Part shown: piece by piece, positions 35,885 through 43,970 of the stretch
How the letters are laid out: every line of letters begins with the position of its first letter
Position numbering within the stretch: position 1 is the first letter of the stretch
Source of the DNA: Lentisphaerae bacterium RIFOXYA12_FULL_48_11
GTDB taxonomy: Bacteria > Verrucomicrobiota > Kiritimatiellia > UBA8416 > YA12-FULL-48-11
NCBI GenBank assembly: GCA_001804885.1
Contig: MHBM01000003.1
Coordinates: 22,114-69,598, forward strand
DNA length: 47,485 nucleotides
Direction of reading: 5' to 3'
Program-made: the position numbers and the translations under genes
The notes under the pieces: model-generated
What the model saw: only the letters and a program-made list of their open reading frames with translations
Database searches by the model: none
Told to the model about the DNA's origin: nothing

Positions 35885-37510
35885 ATAAGAAATTGCTTTT
35901 TGGGGAGCAATTCTGAAACACCGATTTCAGCGCTCTTGTCCCAGTTACTTGCTAAAATGTTACCACGGTAATGAGAGGTGGCAAGATTAGAGTGAAGATA
36001 TTTTAACGCATCTCCAAAAAGCGATCAGAATTGTCGCGGAAGTTACATTTCCAGGCTGTGCGTGAACAAACCATGCCTGTTACCACATGTTCAGAAGTGG
36101 CTATTCGGCATAAAGGACCTCGTAATTATCGTAGTCCGGAAACGGCTGGCTGAAGTCAGGCTCATAGATCAACGCCGTCTCAACAGATTTCGGTGGTGGT
36201 GCGCGGGCGCCTTCATGTTCCTGCCATAAACCCAGGTGCCGGAGAATACGTTCGATTATGCTTCGCTCATCGATAAGGGCAATGAGCTTCATCTCTCCAT
36301 TACAACGTGGACAGATCAACGGATCAACTTCCCAGATCTTCTTGATCAGCTCCCTCCATTTCCTGGATGGAACGCGCCGGAGTTGAACTTCTGAAACATC
36401 TATGATTTCCAAGCCTGCCGGACGTATCTGTGCCTCCAGTATGGCTTCCCGCTTGTCACGAAGTCCCCTGCTCTTGTTGCTATACCAGCCATAATACCTC
36501 ACGAGTTGAAACCCTTTATCCGGAATATGCTGGGTAATGGCTGCAATAAAGTCGGTGGGTGTAAACACCTCGAAGTTTCGTTGGTGTTTCGGGTTCATCT
36601 TCGAACGGTAGATCACCGCACCGGTCTCCGGATTCAGGGTCATTTTTTCCACTGAGAATGGGTTGCGGACAATATACTGGGCAATCCGCTCCAGATCGGC
36701 CTTTTCTGAGGGCTGGATGCGCTGGCTGTCATGCACATGAAATCCACTGTGTTTCCAAGATAACAGCATCCGCGCCCGCTCTTCAGGGAGAAGTCCCTTC
36801 TCTTTCAGCATGGCTATGACCCTGTGCCGGAACAGTTCATTCAACGGCTTCAGACTAACCGGCGGTAAGACATAAAAGAGTCCTGTTTCGGTGAATAGAC
36901 CGTCCGCCACCAATGCGTGCAGGTGCGGATGGAAATCCATGTATTCGCCAAAAGTATGGATAGCCAGAATCATACCGGGGACACCCTCCGGAAGATTCAA
37001 TGTGGTTCGCATGAAATCCAGCATACTTGCATGCGCCTCTGCGCACAGGGCTTTGAGTAAATCACGGTTGAAATGGAAATAGGCACGGAGCATCTTCGGA
37101 ATGGCTAAAACGTAATGACGATGAGGAACAGGATAGATAACGGTCCCTGTTACGAACTCACCGAAAAGCAGCACTTTCTTCTGATGGCATGATGGACAGA
37201 ACCAGCGGCCTCTACACGAAAAGGCCAGAAGATACTCGTGACCGCAATCACCACAACGTACCCTGGCAAACCCCTTTTCCAAGTTCCCGCATTCGAGAAA
37301 ATGACTGATAGTCTGGGGAATTACCGGACGCAGGAAACCGAGTTTGTGTTCATACTTGTCAGAATAGCCGAGGAGGAAGTCGTCAAAGTGGCTGTTGATA
37401 CATTGCCAGAGAGGAGATGCGGTTGGTTTCCTGGCCCGATAGACTTCGGTTGCCCTGTCTGTGAAACTGTCCATACCCACCCCAAACCAGTTTCACTTCG
37501 GACCATCCGT
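35885..37510 (-). mobile_element. IS91-family insertion element, ends approximate
   Basis: The transposase gene is flanked on its 3' side by about 215 non-coding bases. These hold a hairpin (AATTGCT 35891-35897 with AGCAATT 35906-35912) that may belong to the replication-origin end. On its 5' side, similarity to the decayed second copy runs to about 37504. IS91 elements move by rolling circle, lack inverted ends and can carry neighbouring DNA. Exact ends need comparison with other copies. Confidence 0.5.
36101..37474 (-). CDS. IS91-family (Y2/HUH) transposase
   Basis: 457 residues from the ATG at 37474; a GTG six bases earlier is also in frame. An N-terminal zinc-binding domain (VRCGDCGHEY, Cys74/Cys77; RWFCPSCHQ, Cys93/Cys96) precedes the rolling-circle nuclease domain. 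HPHLHAL (about residues 182-188) is the HUH metal site, and the Tyr residues include the one in QYIVRNPFS. A C-terminal zinc-ribbon-like segment DPLICPRCNGEMKL ends the core. Length and order match intact IS91 transposases and I see no frameshift. It breaks an esterase gene on its left and is followed on its right by the AbiE toxin-antitoxin pair, which a decayed copy bounds on the far side. Confidence 0.9.
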   Translation of the reverse strand: MDSFTDRATEVYRARKPTASPLWQCINSHFDDFLLGYSDKYEHKLGFLRPVIPQTISHFLECGNLEKGFARVRCGDCGHEYLLAFSCRGRWFCPSCHQKKVLLFGEFVTGTVIYPVPHRHYVLAIPKMLRAYFHFNRDLLKALCAEAHASMLDFMRTTLNLPEGVPGMILAIHTFGEYMDFHPHLHALVADGLFTETGLFYVLPPVSLKPLNELFRHRVIAMLKEKGLLPEERARMLLSWKHSGFHVHDSQRIQPSEKADLERIAQYIVRNPFSVEKMTLNPETGAVIYRSKMNPKHQRNFEVFTPTDFIAAITQHIPDKGFQLVRYYGWYSNKSRGLRDKREAILEAQIRPAGLEIIDVSEVQLRRVPSRKWRELIKKIWEVDPLICPRCNGEMKLIALIDERSIIERILRHLGLWQEHEGARAPPPKSVETALIYEPDFSQPFPDYDNYEVLYAE

Positions 37511-37598
37511 ATGCACCACACAATCAGAGAACGAGGTAACACAGGGGTTTATTGGAACGTGGAGACGGTGGGCTTCTCTTGTGTCAATTTGTCAGCAA

Positions 37599-37652
37599 TT
37601 ATCAATGTTTACATTTTCAGTTGCAGCAACTTATCATTATTGATACTTTACT
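37599..37652 (+). promoter_or_regulatory. candidate AbiE operator/promoter region
   Basis: Two related direct repeats begin with TTATCA at 37599 and 37631, 32 bases apart, about three helical turns. The second includes the small palindrome ATCATTATTGAT, and TTGCAG at 37621 could be a -35. AbiEi antitoxins repress their own operon, so these are plausible binding sites. Confidence 0.3.
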
Positions 37653-37655
37653 ACT

Positions 37656-38291
37656 ATGAAATGGAAGGAATTACTCGATATCGTCGGTCGCGAACCTTGC
37701 TTCACATCTTCGCTGCTGATGGCAGGGAAAGAAGCAAGCGGAGGAATTCGGTTGCAGTTATCACGATGGGTCGCCACAGGAAAAATTATTCAGCTACGGC
37801 GGGGTCTCTACCTTCTTGCAGAACCATACCGCAAAGTATCACCTCACCCGTTCCTGCTTGCGAACAATCTGAAGAAAGCATCATATGTGAGCCTGCAATC
37901 AGCCCTGGGATTTTATGGACTTATCCCTGAATACGTTCCTTCCGTAACCTGCGTGACCACAATGCGCCCGGAAACAGTCGAAAATCCAGAAGGTAACTTT
38001 ATTTTCAAACACGTAAAAAAATCCTTTTTCAACAACTACCAGCAAATCGTGCTTTCCGATCAGCAAACCGCCTTTATCGCATCCCCTGAAAAAGCATTAC
38101 TGGATCTGATTTATCTTATGCCACATGCGGACTCGCCTGAATATTTACAGGAACTCAGGTTGCAAAACACGGGTACCATTAATCTGGAATCGCTGAAATA
38201 CATCGCAGAATCAAGCGAGAGCCCGAAACTCACACGGGCAACAAAACAAATCATTAACCTTATTTCACAGGAGCAATATAAGGAATTATGA
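37656..38291 (+). CDS. abiEi: AbiEi-family antitoxin
   Basis: 211 residues. The N-terminus (about 1-55) is a winged helix-turn-helix (LQLSRWVATGKIIQLRRGLYLLAE) typical of AbiEi antitoxins. The rest is the AbiEi effector domain, with YVSLQSALGFYGLIPE and ASPEKALLDLIYLMP. AbiEi represses its own operon and counteracts AbiEii in type IV toxin-antitoxin systems that give abortive phage infection and plasmid or island stability. The stop codon overlaps the toxin start (ATGA at 38288-38291), so the pair is translationally coupled. It directly follows the IS91 element, suggesting arrival by or stabilisation of mobile DNA. Confidence 0.87.
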   Translation: MKWKELLDIVGREPCFTSSLLMAGKEASGGIRLQLSRWVATGKIIQLRRGLYLLAEPYRKVSPHPFLLANNLKKASYVSLQSALGFYGLIPEYVPSVTCVTTMRPETVENPEGNFIFKHVKKSFFNNYQQIVLSDQQTAFIASPEKALLDLIYLMPHADSPEYLQELRLQNTGTINLESLKYIAESSESPKLTRATKQIINLISQEQYKEL

Positions 38292-39112
38292 AAGATTTCC
38301 TGAGACAGCAGGCCAACCAGGCAACGAACGAACTACTCAAAAGAAGCATCGTCCGCGAATACCTTCAGGCACGAACTCTCCAGGTTATTCAGGAGAGCGG
38401 AGCTTTCATGAACTGGGCTTTTCTTGGCGGCACTGCACTTCGTTTCCTGTATTCCATTCCGCGCTATTCAGAAGACCTGGACTTCTCAGTAGTCAACCCC
38501 GACGCAAATCATGACTTTGAAAACACACTCCGGAAAATCAAGTCTGCATTTGAGGCGGAAAATTACGGAATCGGCATCACATTATCGCCTGCAAAAACAG
38601 TCATGTCCGCATTCCTGAACTTCAGCGGACTTCTCTACGAAATGGGCATTTCGCCCCATCGAAGCGAGGTATTCTCCATCAAGATCGAAATCGACACCAA
38701 CCCTCCGCCGGGCGCAATGACGTCAACCACCATCATCCGCCGGTTTGTCACTCTTAACATCCTCCATTACAACAAAGCATCCCTGTTTGCCGGCAAACTT
38801 CACGCGATTCTATCACGGCAATATACGAAAGGACGTGATTTGTACGATTTAGTCTGGTTCTTGTCGGACAGAACATGGCCCGGTCCCAACCTTGAACTAT
38901 TGAATGCTACACTGAAACAAATTCAATGGAAAGGCCCCCTGATCACCAGAGACAACATTCAGGATGTTTTTCTAACCCGTATCACCCACCTACGTTGGGA
39001 TAATGTCAGCAAAGATCTGCAACCTTTCATTGAAAGGCCCAAAGATCTGGCCCTGATTACCCAGGCAAACTGCATCAAACTTCTTCAGGATTACAAACCT
39101 TCCTATACCTGA
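38288..39112 (+). CDS. abiEii: AbiEii/AbiGii-family nucleotidyltransferase toxin
   Basis: 274 residues. FLGGTALRFLY (Gly47-Gly48) and SEDLDFSVV (Asp63, Asp65) form the nucleotidyltransferase active site of the DUF1814/AbiEii family. The C-terminal motif KGRDLYDLVWFL completes the family signature. Such toxins transfer nucleotides to target RNA or proteins and stop growth; those studied in mycobacteria modify tRNA. All key residues are present and the length is normal, so it should be active. The gene ends exactly where similarity to the decayed IS91 copy begins (39113), so the last residues may have been altered by that junction. Confidence 0.87.
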   Translation: MKDFLRQQANQATNELLKRSIVREYLQARTLQVIQESGAFMNWAFLGGTALRFLYSIPRYSEDLDFSVVNPDANHDFENTLRKIKSAFEAENYGIGITLSPAKTVMSAFLNFSGLLYEMGISPHRSEVFSIKIEIDTNPPPGAMTSTTIIRRFVTLNILHYNKASLFAGKLHAILSRQYTKGRDLYDLVWFLSDRTWPGPNLELLNATLKQIQWKGPLITRDNIQDVFLTRITHLRWDNVSKDLQPFIERPKDLALITQANCIKLLQDYKPSYT

Positions 39113-39412
39113 GGCGGACAAACCAGAGGGTCAACTTCCCGCACCTTTTTGATGAGCTCCCGCCATTTTTTGAAGCAACCCTCCTGGCTATACCCGGAGT
39201 AACGAAAGGCCGGAGACTTGAGACTGTAGGCTTGAGAAAGAGAAGCCTTCTGATCTATTCCTACAGTCTCCTGTCTACAGCCTGTCTTTGACTGTTTATA
39301 CATTACCAGAGAGGAGATACGGCTGGCTTCCTTGCCCGACAGACACCCGCTGTCTGCTCTGTGAAACCGGCATCCCCACCCTCCACCAGTTTCACGCTGG
39401 ACAGAACTACGC
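39113..39412 (-). pseudogene. decayed, internally deleted IS91-family transposase copy
   Basis: 39113-39172 matches the region of the intact transposase that encodes KWRELIKKIWEVDPLICP (here KKWRELIKKVREVDPLVCP). 39296-39410 matches its 5' region at about 37391-37504. The roughly 1.1 kb between is replaced by about 125 bases that hold an inverted repeat. Orientation is the same as in the intact copy, so the AbiE pair lies between two direct IS91 copies. Confidence 0.7.
39208..39282. repeat. inverted-repeat element inside the IS91 remnant
   Basis: 23-bp arms at 39208-39230 and 39260-39282 match at 19 positions, with GAGACTGTAGG perfect. They surround a 29-base loop. The composition (GACTG, TGTAGG, CTTGAG units) differs from its host and suggests a small inserted repeat. 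Confidence 0.55.
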
Positions 39413-39431
39413 AACTATTTGCCCTTTTCAT

Positions 39432-42251
39432 TCATTTGAAATCTACAGGCTTTTTCTCAGCAATGACGTTTCCAGCATAGCGGACAAAAATTCCACGCCA
39501 GTCATCGAGATAATCCGTCAGGATTCTCTTTCCCAAGCCATCGGAATCACCGCATCGGTACAGCGCCGAAGCTGCAAAAAGTTCAATCATAGCCTGAGAG
39601 AATTTCGTGGAAAAGATTGTGGAAGGATCATTTCCGACATTCATGTGTCCCTGGATGCCGGGCTGTTTCAGGAATTCAGCAAGAGCTGACGCAGCCTGCG
39701 GATCACCGATGCGACCCAATGCCATCGTAACCGCCCTGACCTTGTTGAACCCGGTATCGGCCCGGCATTCACGCAGCTTATTGACCAGCGCAGGAACGGT
39801 GCGTTTGTCTTTGGGAATGCCAAGCACCCACATGGCTCCATCCACCTCAGGCACATCCAGAAAACCATAGCAATGATAGACCGGACCTTTGCCCAGCGGT
39901 TCCTTCTCAAGCCACGCCGCAAGCAGTGGAATACCGGCAGGATCGCCGAGCAGACAGAGCGCCTTTGCCTTGTCAGTAGTCGGTGAAGCTGCAAGTGACT
40001 TTTTCAGCGGCGCGATCGACCGGCTGCCGCCACGGGCAAGTACTAGTAAATTTGTCCTCTGCGACGGATCTTCTGCCGCTTTCACCAGTTCAACATCTGA
40101 CGGATCCGGCATGTCAACGGTAATACGCGACCGTTCGTCGGCCGGCAGGATATCAACCGCCGTAAGATGATCCTGCAACTCCTTAATATTGACCTTTCGC
40201 GGAGTAGTGCCCTGCTTCACGCACATCGCGGCGGCATAACCGGCGGCATAACCTTCGTTGATAACATCCGGGTTCATGCGGACTGCCGCTTGAACATCGT
40301 GCGTCATCGAATGACAACGTCCCACGGCCATGATCCCTTCCAGGCCTGCAGGCAGGATTGCCCTGAGCGGAATATAGGTTATTATATCCTCTTTCACCCG
40401 CTTGTTCGAGAGCATCAGTCCTCCGAAAGAATAATCACTGCTGTAGTAGCCGTGTGGATCAAATGCCGATGCCGAAACCGCAATCACATCGTGGTAAGTG
40501 CGTCCGGCATTCACGTCCAATTCGTTAATCACATAATCGCCCTTGATGCGCCGCGTTTCACGTATCTGCGCCATCGGGAAGTGCTGTTTTCCGGCATACT
40601 GGCCTGCAATCACATGGTGCAGGGTATAACCGGCCACATCGACTGGATCGGCTGGAACAGAATTGGTGTAAAGGTTCTGTCCAATGAAAGATGCCTCTTC
40701 CAGGCAGAGATCACCCTCGTTGAGGTAAAACGACTCCGCACCGGCGGCAGCACAGACATCAGCTTCGCCCGAAGCGTCGATGACAACACGGGCAAGTACC
40801 ACACCGCGACCAAGCCAGGTGGCAATCTCAACGCCGGTAACCCGCTTACCCTGTTTTACAGCCCCCATCGCCAGCGAGTGATACCAGATGTCGACCCCGG
40901 CATCCTTGAGCATTTTGGAATAATTGGCCCCGCTCTTCCACCATTCCTGATTGAAACCTTTGCGATACCCGCGCCAGAAAGATTTTATACCCAGTGCCGC
41001 ACCACCCCCTATAAACCCGGTCTGCTCAATCATCAGTGTTTTTGCACCGGCCCGTCCTGCTGCAATGGCAGCGGAATGCCCGGCTGGACCACTGCCAATA
41101 ACGACAACATCATACTCCGCCCAGACTGGAACAGCCAGTTTGGGTTGCGTAATTATCTCGGGTGTCTGCTTTCGGTAAGGACGTTCCATCTCTTTTAATT
41201 CACTGATGGCAACTTCGGGCACTGCAACGCCAACCGGGGCAGGAGTTTTAACGGTAATTTCAGCCGCCTTCGGCAAGGTAATCGAAGAAGCCATCTGAAC
41301 GGCACGTTCTCCGAGTCGCTCACCAACCTCGGCTAACACAACCGGATGCATCAAGTAACGGACAGCATCGCGACTTACTGAACATGACGATCCAAGAACA
41401 AGCAGTCGTTCCATTCCTTGCGGCTCACAAACACCCAGATCTATCGTACCCGGTCCAGAAATTTCCTTCCGGTCATCGTTCTTCTTGGCAATGACTGCAG
41501 TGGGCATTGTGAAATGCATACTGTAGCCAAAGGGATCATTGACAAAATAATGCCATTCCTCGCGCAACAGTGATTCGGCTTCATTGATCAATGGCCAGGT
41601 CAACTGCGGCATGGAAACATTTTTAACAATTTCTTCCCGTTTCTTACCATCCTTTGCACAGCGTAAGCGACTGACTGTAAGTTCTTTCACATTCCATTGT
41701 GTACGGCGGGCACCCGCCTCATTGGCCACAGTCCCTGCATAGGTAGCATCGATTACAACTTTTGCAATAACTGCCTGCAGCCCGGCTTTGTTGGCCGTCA
41801 CAACCCCGCAAAGTTTGCCCGACACATCCGTCAAAACACCACCTGGCCGGGTATTATGCAGAAAGACAACACCTGCATTTCGCAGAACAGTATCAGCTGT
41901 CACCCTGTAGATTGACGGTTTCATATCTGCAAAAAGAATACGACTGAACTCCTGCGCAGGAGCCGGACCGCCTGCCAGATCAAAACGCCCTTTGGCGGTA
42001 ACTTCGCTTCCAAGAAATGTTTCCTCGTTCAAGAGTATAACCTTTGCGCCAAGCTTGGCCGCCTTCCATGCGGCAGCCATGCCGCCTTCACTTCCCCCGA
42101 CCACAACGACATCAACCCTGTCGATGACCGACACCGGACGTGATGGTGCTTCAACATATTTATCCTGACTCATTGCGGCTACTTGCGTTATGCACAAAAC
42201 AGTCAGAATGGCTGCAACTTTCCATATCTGAACACGATGCTTCCTTCGCAT
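39432..42251 (-). CDS. exported protein with two FAD-dependent oxidoreductase domains and C-terminal HEAT-like repeats
   Basis: 939 residues. Signal peptide about residues 10-26; AGGAG site upstream. A first dinucleotide-binding fold starts at VDVVVVGGSEGGMAAAW (Gly52-Gly57) and runs to about 300. A second starts at YDVVVIGSGPAGHSAAIAA (386-391) and runs to about 700 in FAD_oxidored (PF12831) style, including GRCHSMTHDVQAAVRMN. The last 200 residues are helical HEAT-like repeats (ALCLLGDPAGIPLLAAWL, AVTMALGRIGDPQAASAL). The family oxidises or dehydrates sugars or related substrates in other exported proteins. The tandem of two FAD domains in one chain is unusual; the first may be degenerate or act as a partner. 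A paralogue's tail survives at 33115-33174. Confidence 0.82.
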   Translation of the reverse strand: MRRKHRVQIWKVAAILTVLCITQVAAMSQDKYVEAPSRPVSVIDRVDVVVVGGSEGGMAAAWKAAKLGAKVILLNEETFLGSEVTAKGRFDLAGGPAPAQEFSRILFADMKPSIYRVTADTVLRNAGVVFLHNTRPGGVLTDVSGKLCGVVTANKAGLQAVIAKVVIDATYAGTVANEAGARRTQWNVKELTVSRLRCAKDGKKREEIVKNVSMPQLTWPLINEAESLLREEWHYFVNDPFGYSMHFTMPTAVIAKKNDDRKEISGPGTIDLGVCEPQGMERLLVLGSSCSVSRDAVRYLMHPVVLAEVGERLGERAVQMASSITLPKAAEITVKTPAPVGVAVPEVAISELKEMERPYRKQTPEIITQPKLAVPVWAEYDVVVIGSGPAGHSAAIAAGRAGAKTLMIEQTGFIGGGAALGIKSFWRGYRKGFNQEWWKSGANYSKMLKDAGVDIWYHSLAMGAVKQGKRVTGVEIATWLGRGVVLARVVIDASGEADVCAAAGAESFYLNEGDLCLEEASFIGQNLYTNSVPADPVDVAGYTLHHVIAGQYAGKQHFPMAQIRETRRIKGDYVINELDVNAGRTYHDVIAVSASAFDPHGYYSSDYSFGGLMLSNKRVKEDIITYIPLRAILPAGLEGIMAVGRCHSMTHDVQAAVRMNPDVINEGYAAGYAAAMCVKQGTTPRKVNIKELQDHLTAVDILPADERSRITVDMPDPSDVELVKAAEDPSQRTNLLVLARGGSRSIAPLKKSLAASPTTDKAKALCLLGDPAGIPLLAAWLEKEPLGKGPVYHCYGFLDVPEVDGAMWVLGIPKDKRTVPALVNKLRECRADTGFNKVRAVTMALGRIGDPQAASALAEFLKQPGIQGHMNVGNDPSTIFSTKFSQAMIELFAASALYRCGDSDGLGKRILTDYLDDWRGIFVRYAGNVIAEKKPVDFK

Positions 42252-42295
42252 GTCTTTTGCTCCTAACCCGGCATAGCCGGAACCAAGAAGTTAAA

Positions 42296-42351
42296 TGGTA
42301 GGGACGAGTCGCCGACTCGTCCGTGGACGACCGGGCCGGTCGTCCCTACCA
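42296..42351. repeat. REP/REPIN-like palindromic repeat
   Basis: Outer arms TGGTAGGGACGA and TCGTCCCTACCA (12 bp, perfect) enclose two tight hairpins: ACGAGTCG/CGACTCGT and GACGACCGG/CCGGTCGTC, each with a one-base centre. It shares the GGTAGGG...CCCTACC frame and two-hairpin plan with 23766-23838 and lies in the gap before the FAD/HEAT gene. Confidence 0.7.
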
Positions 42352-42428
42352 AATTACAAATCTTGATCATCTTGCTTAACATTTCCCGCTGTAAGGACCT
42401 ACTTTAATTTGCATTGACGTCCATTAGC

Positions 42429-43946
42429 TCACCTGTTCTTAACAACAATCTTCCCGATCTTGTATCGTTTTGCCCCATCACTGTCATTAAGCGGCAATGC
42501 AATTACCGGAGAACCATCTCTTTTCCCAACGGAAATATAAAGCTGGTACGTCCCCGGCCTGATTGTCGGCACGGATTCACCAAACGGGAAGTCCTTGCTT
42601 TCCTTCAGGTATTTGACCACACCGTCATTGATGGTTGGAATCGGGGTAACAATGCCGGCAATACATCCGGATGTATGCTTCACTTCCTGCGCCGCACCGG
42701 GAACGGCAACAGGCAGAGTCCTGACATCAAACGATTCATCAGTGCTCACCCAGGCGATCTTGCCAGCCCTGTTTTTCAGCGTGAAAGCAACAAACCCGCC
42801 CCCGTAGCACGGTGCAACACCCACATTTGCCCACGTCGTATCTATATTGAAAGACTGGCCGATACTGACTTCCTTTGGGAACGAGATTTCACGGAGTTCC
42901 AGGCGATATCCCAGCCGCCTGTTGATCTTCGCGACTACCTCCCTGTTTTCCTTGAGAAACACGTCGGGCCACCAGTGTATTGACATGTAACTGCAATGGT
43001 ACTGCTCGACCGATTCCAGCAGCAGCGCCGGATCCCATGCTTTACGTTCCCTCGAAAGTCCATAATGTTCATGCTCAATAATCACCGGCAACGTCGGCCA
43101 GAATTTCTGCGCCATCCCGGCATGGTACCATTGTTTCGGGGCTTTCTGGACAAGAATACTATCGTCACGCAACGTAACACCCTGCGAGAAGGCGTAATCG
43201 GTGGAGGGGAAACTGTTGCCCTGGCGCGATGATCCGGCAACATCATCACTGATACACAGCAAAGTATCCGGGAAACACTTTTTGTGCAGGTCGATGTGAA
43301 TCTTCACAACCCTATCGGTTTCTTCCTGCGACAGCTTGGAAGTTCCGCCGGTATGACCCTCACCCCACATTCCGAAAGTACCGATATCAATAAATGCAAC
43401 ATCCGGATTGCCGTTATATCGCTTCGCCATTGCCGCCAGGAAATTTCCCAGCTTCTCGATAAAAACAGGATCCTTGTAATCAGGCTCCCAAAGAGTCTCC
43501 TGCGCGGTTGTACCTGTCGTTGAAAACTTGTAATCAATTCCTTTTGCACCGGCTTTTTGGACCCATTCAGGCGTGGCATAACGGAACCGGTTTTCGCAGG
43601 CTGTTACCCGCAAAGCAATCTTTTTCCCCTGTGTGACCCATGGCTGGGCATAGGAATCGATTAGATCCCACCGGTATTTTCCCTCTTCCGGCTCCAGGTA
43701 GCACCATGGCAGGCGAAAGTAGATGACCGAGGCGCCGGGGAACCAGTCCAGCGTATCGCCTGGTTCCACTTGTGAACCATACGCCCAAAGCCGGTTGGAA
43801 TAATGGAAACAAACCCAGCCCATTCCCGGATTGAGGAGTGCCTCGTCAGTATTTTCAGGATGAACGACAACTCTCGCCTCATCACCCAAAACTGCCGCAG
43901 GAAAAAGAGTCGCCAAACAGAGAAGACAGAATATTATTGTCCGCAT
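42429..43946 (-). CDS. exported DUF4832-type glycoside-hydrolase-like protein
   Basis: 505 residues. Signal peptide residues 1-21 and AAGGAA upstream. The mature start NTDEALLNPGMGWVCFHY, followed by YFRLPWCYLEPEEGKY, leads a TIM barrel resembling GH42-like beta-galactosidases. FIDIGTFGMWGEGH places Glu196 as a likely acid/base. VIIEHEHYG near residue 287 may carry the second carboxylate. About residues 345-500 form the beta-sandwich DUF4832 domain (PF16116). The reaction is not established for the family as far as I know. It lies 24 bases downstream of the phospholipase-C-like gene and about 180 bases upstream of the FAD/HEAT gene, all on the minus strand, likely as a transcript with the former. 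Confidence 0.78.
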   Translation of the reverse strand: MRTIIFCLLCLATLFPAAVLGDEARVVVHPENTDEALLNPGMGWVCFHYSNRLWAYGSQVEPGDTLDWFPGASVIYFRLPWCYLEPEEGKYRWDLIDSYAQPWVTQGKKIALRVTACENRFRYATPEWVQKAGAKGIDYKFSTTGTTAQETLWEPDYKDPVFIEKLGNFLAAMAKRYNGNPDVAFIDIGTFGMWGEGHTGGTSKLSQEETDRVVKIHIDLHKKCFPDTLLCISDDVAGSSRQGNSFPSTDYAFSQGVTLRDDSILVQKAPKQWYHAGMAQKFWPTLPVIIEHEHYGLSRERKAWDPALLLESVEQYHCSYMSIHWWPDVFLKENREVVAKINRRLGYRLELREISFPKEVSIGQSFNIDTTWANVGVAPCYGGGFVAFTLKNRAGKIAWVSTDESFDVRTLPVAVPGAAQEVKHTSGCIAGIVTPIPTINDGVVKYLKESKDFPFGESVPTIRPGTYQLYISVGKRDGSPVIALPLNDSDGAKRYKIGKIVVKNR

Positions 43947-43970
43947 GATTATTTCCTTTTTCGTTTCGGA

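Noticed and set aside
40167..41198. A 343-codon plus-strand frame opposite the FAD/HEAT gene.
   Set aside because: Antisense to conserved FAD-binding sequence; composition is not protein-like.
42354..42398. A minus-strand stretch reading VLTAGNVKQDDQDL then stop, resembling the AGNV part of the FAD/HEAT C-terminus.
   Set aside because: Only a 12-base exact match and about five residues agree; a stop precedes it in frame. Too short to call a third tail remnant.
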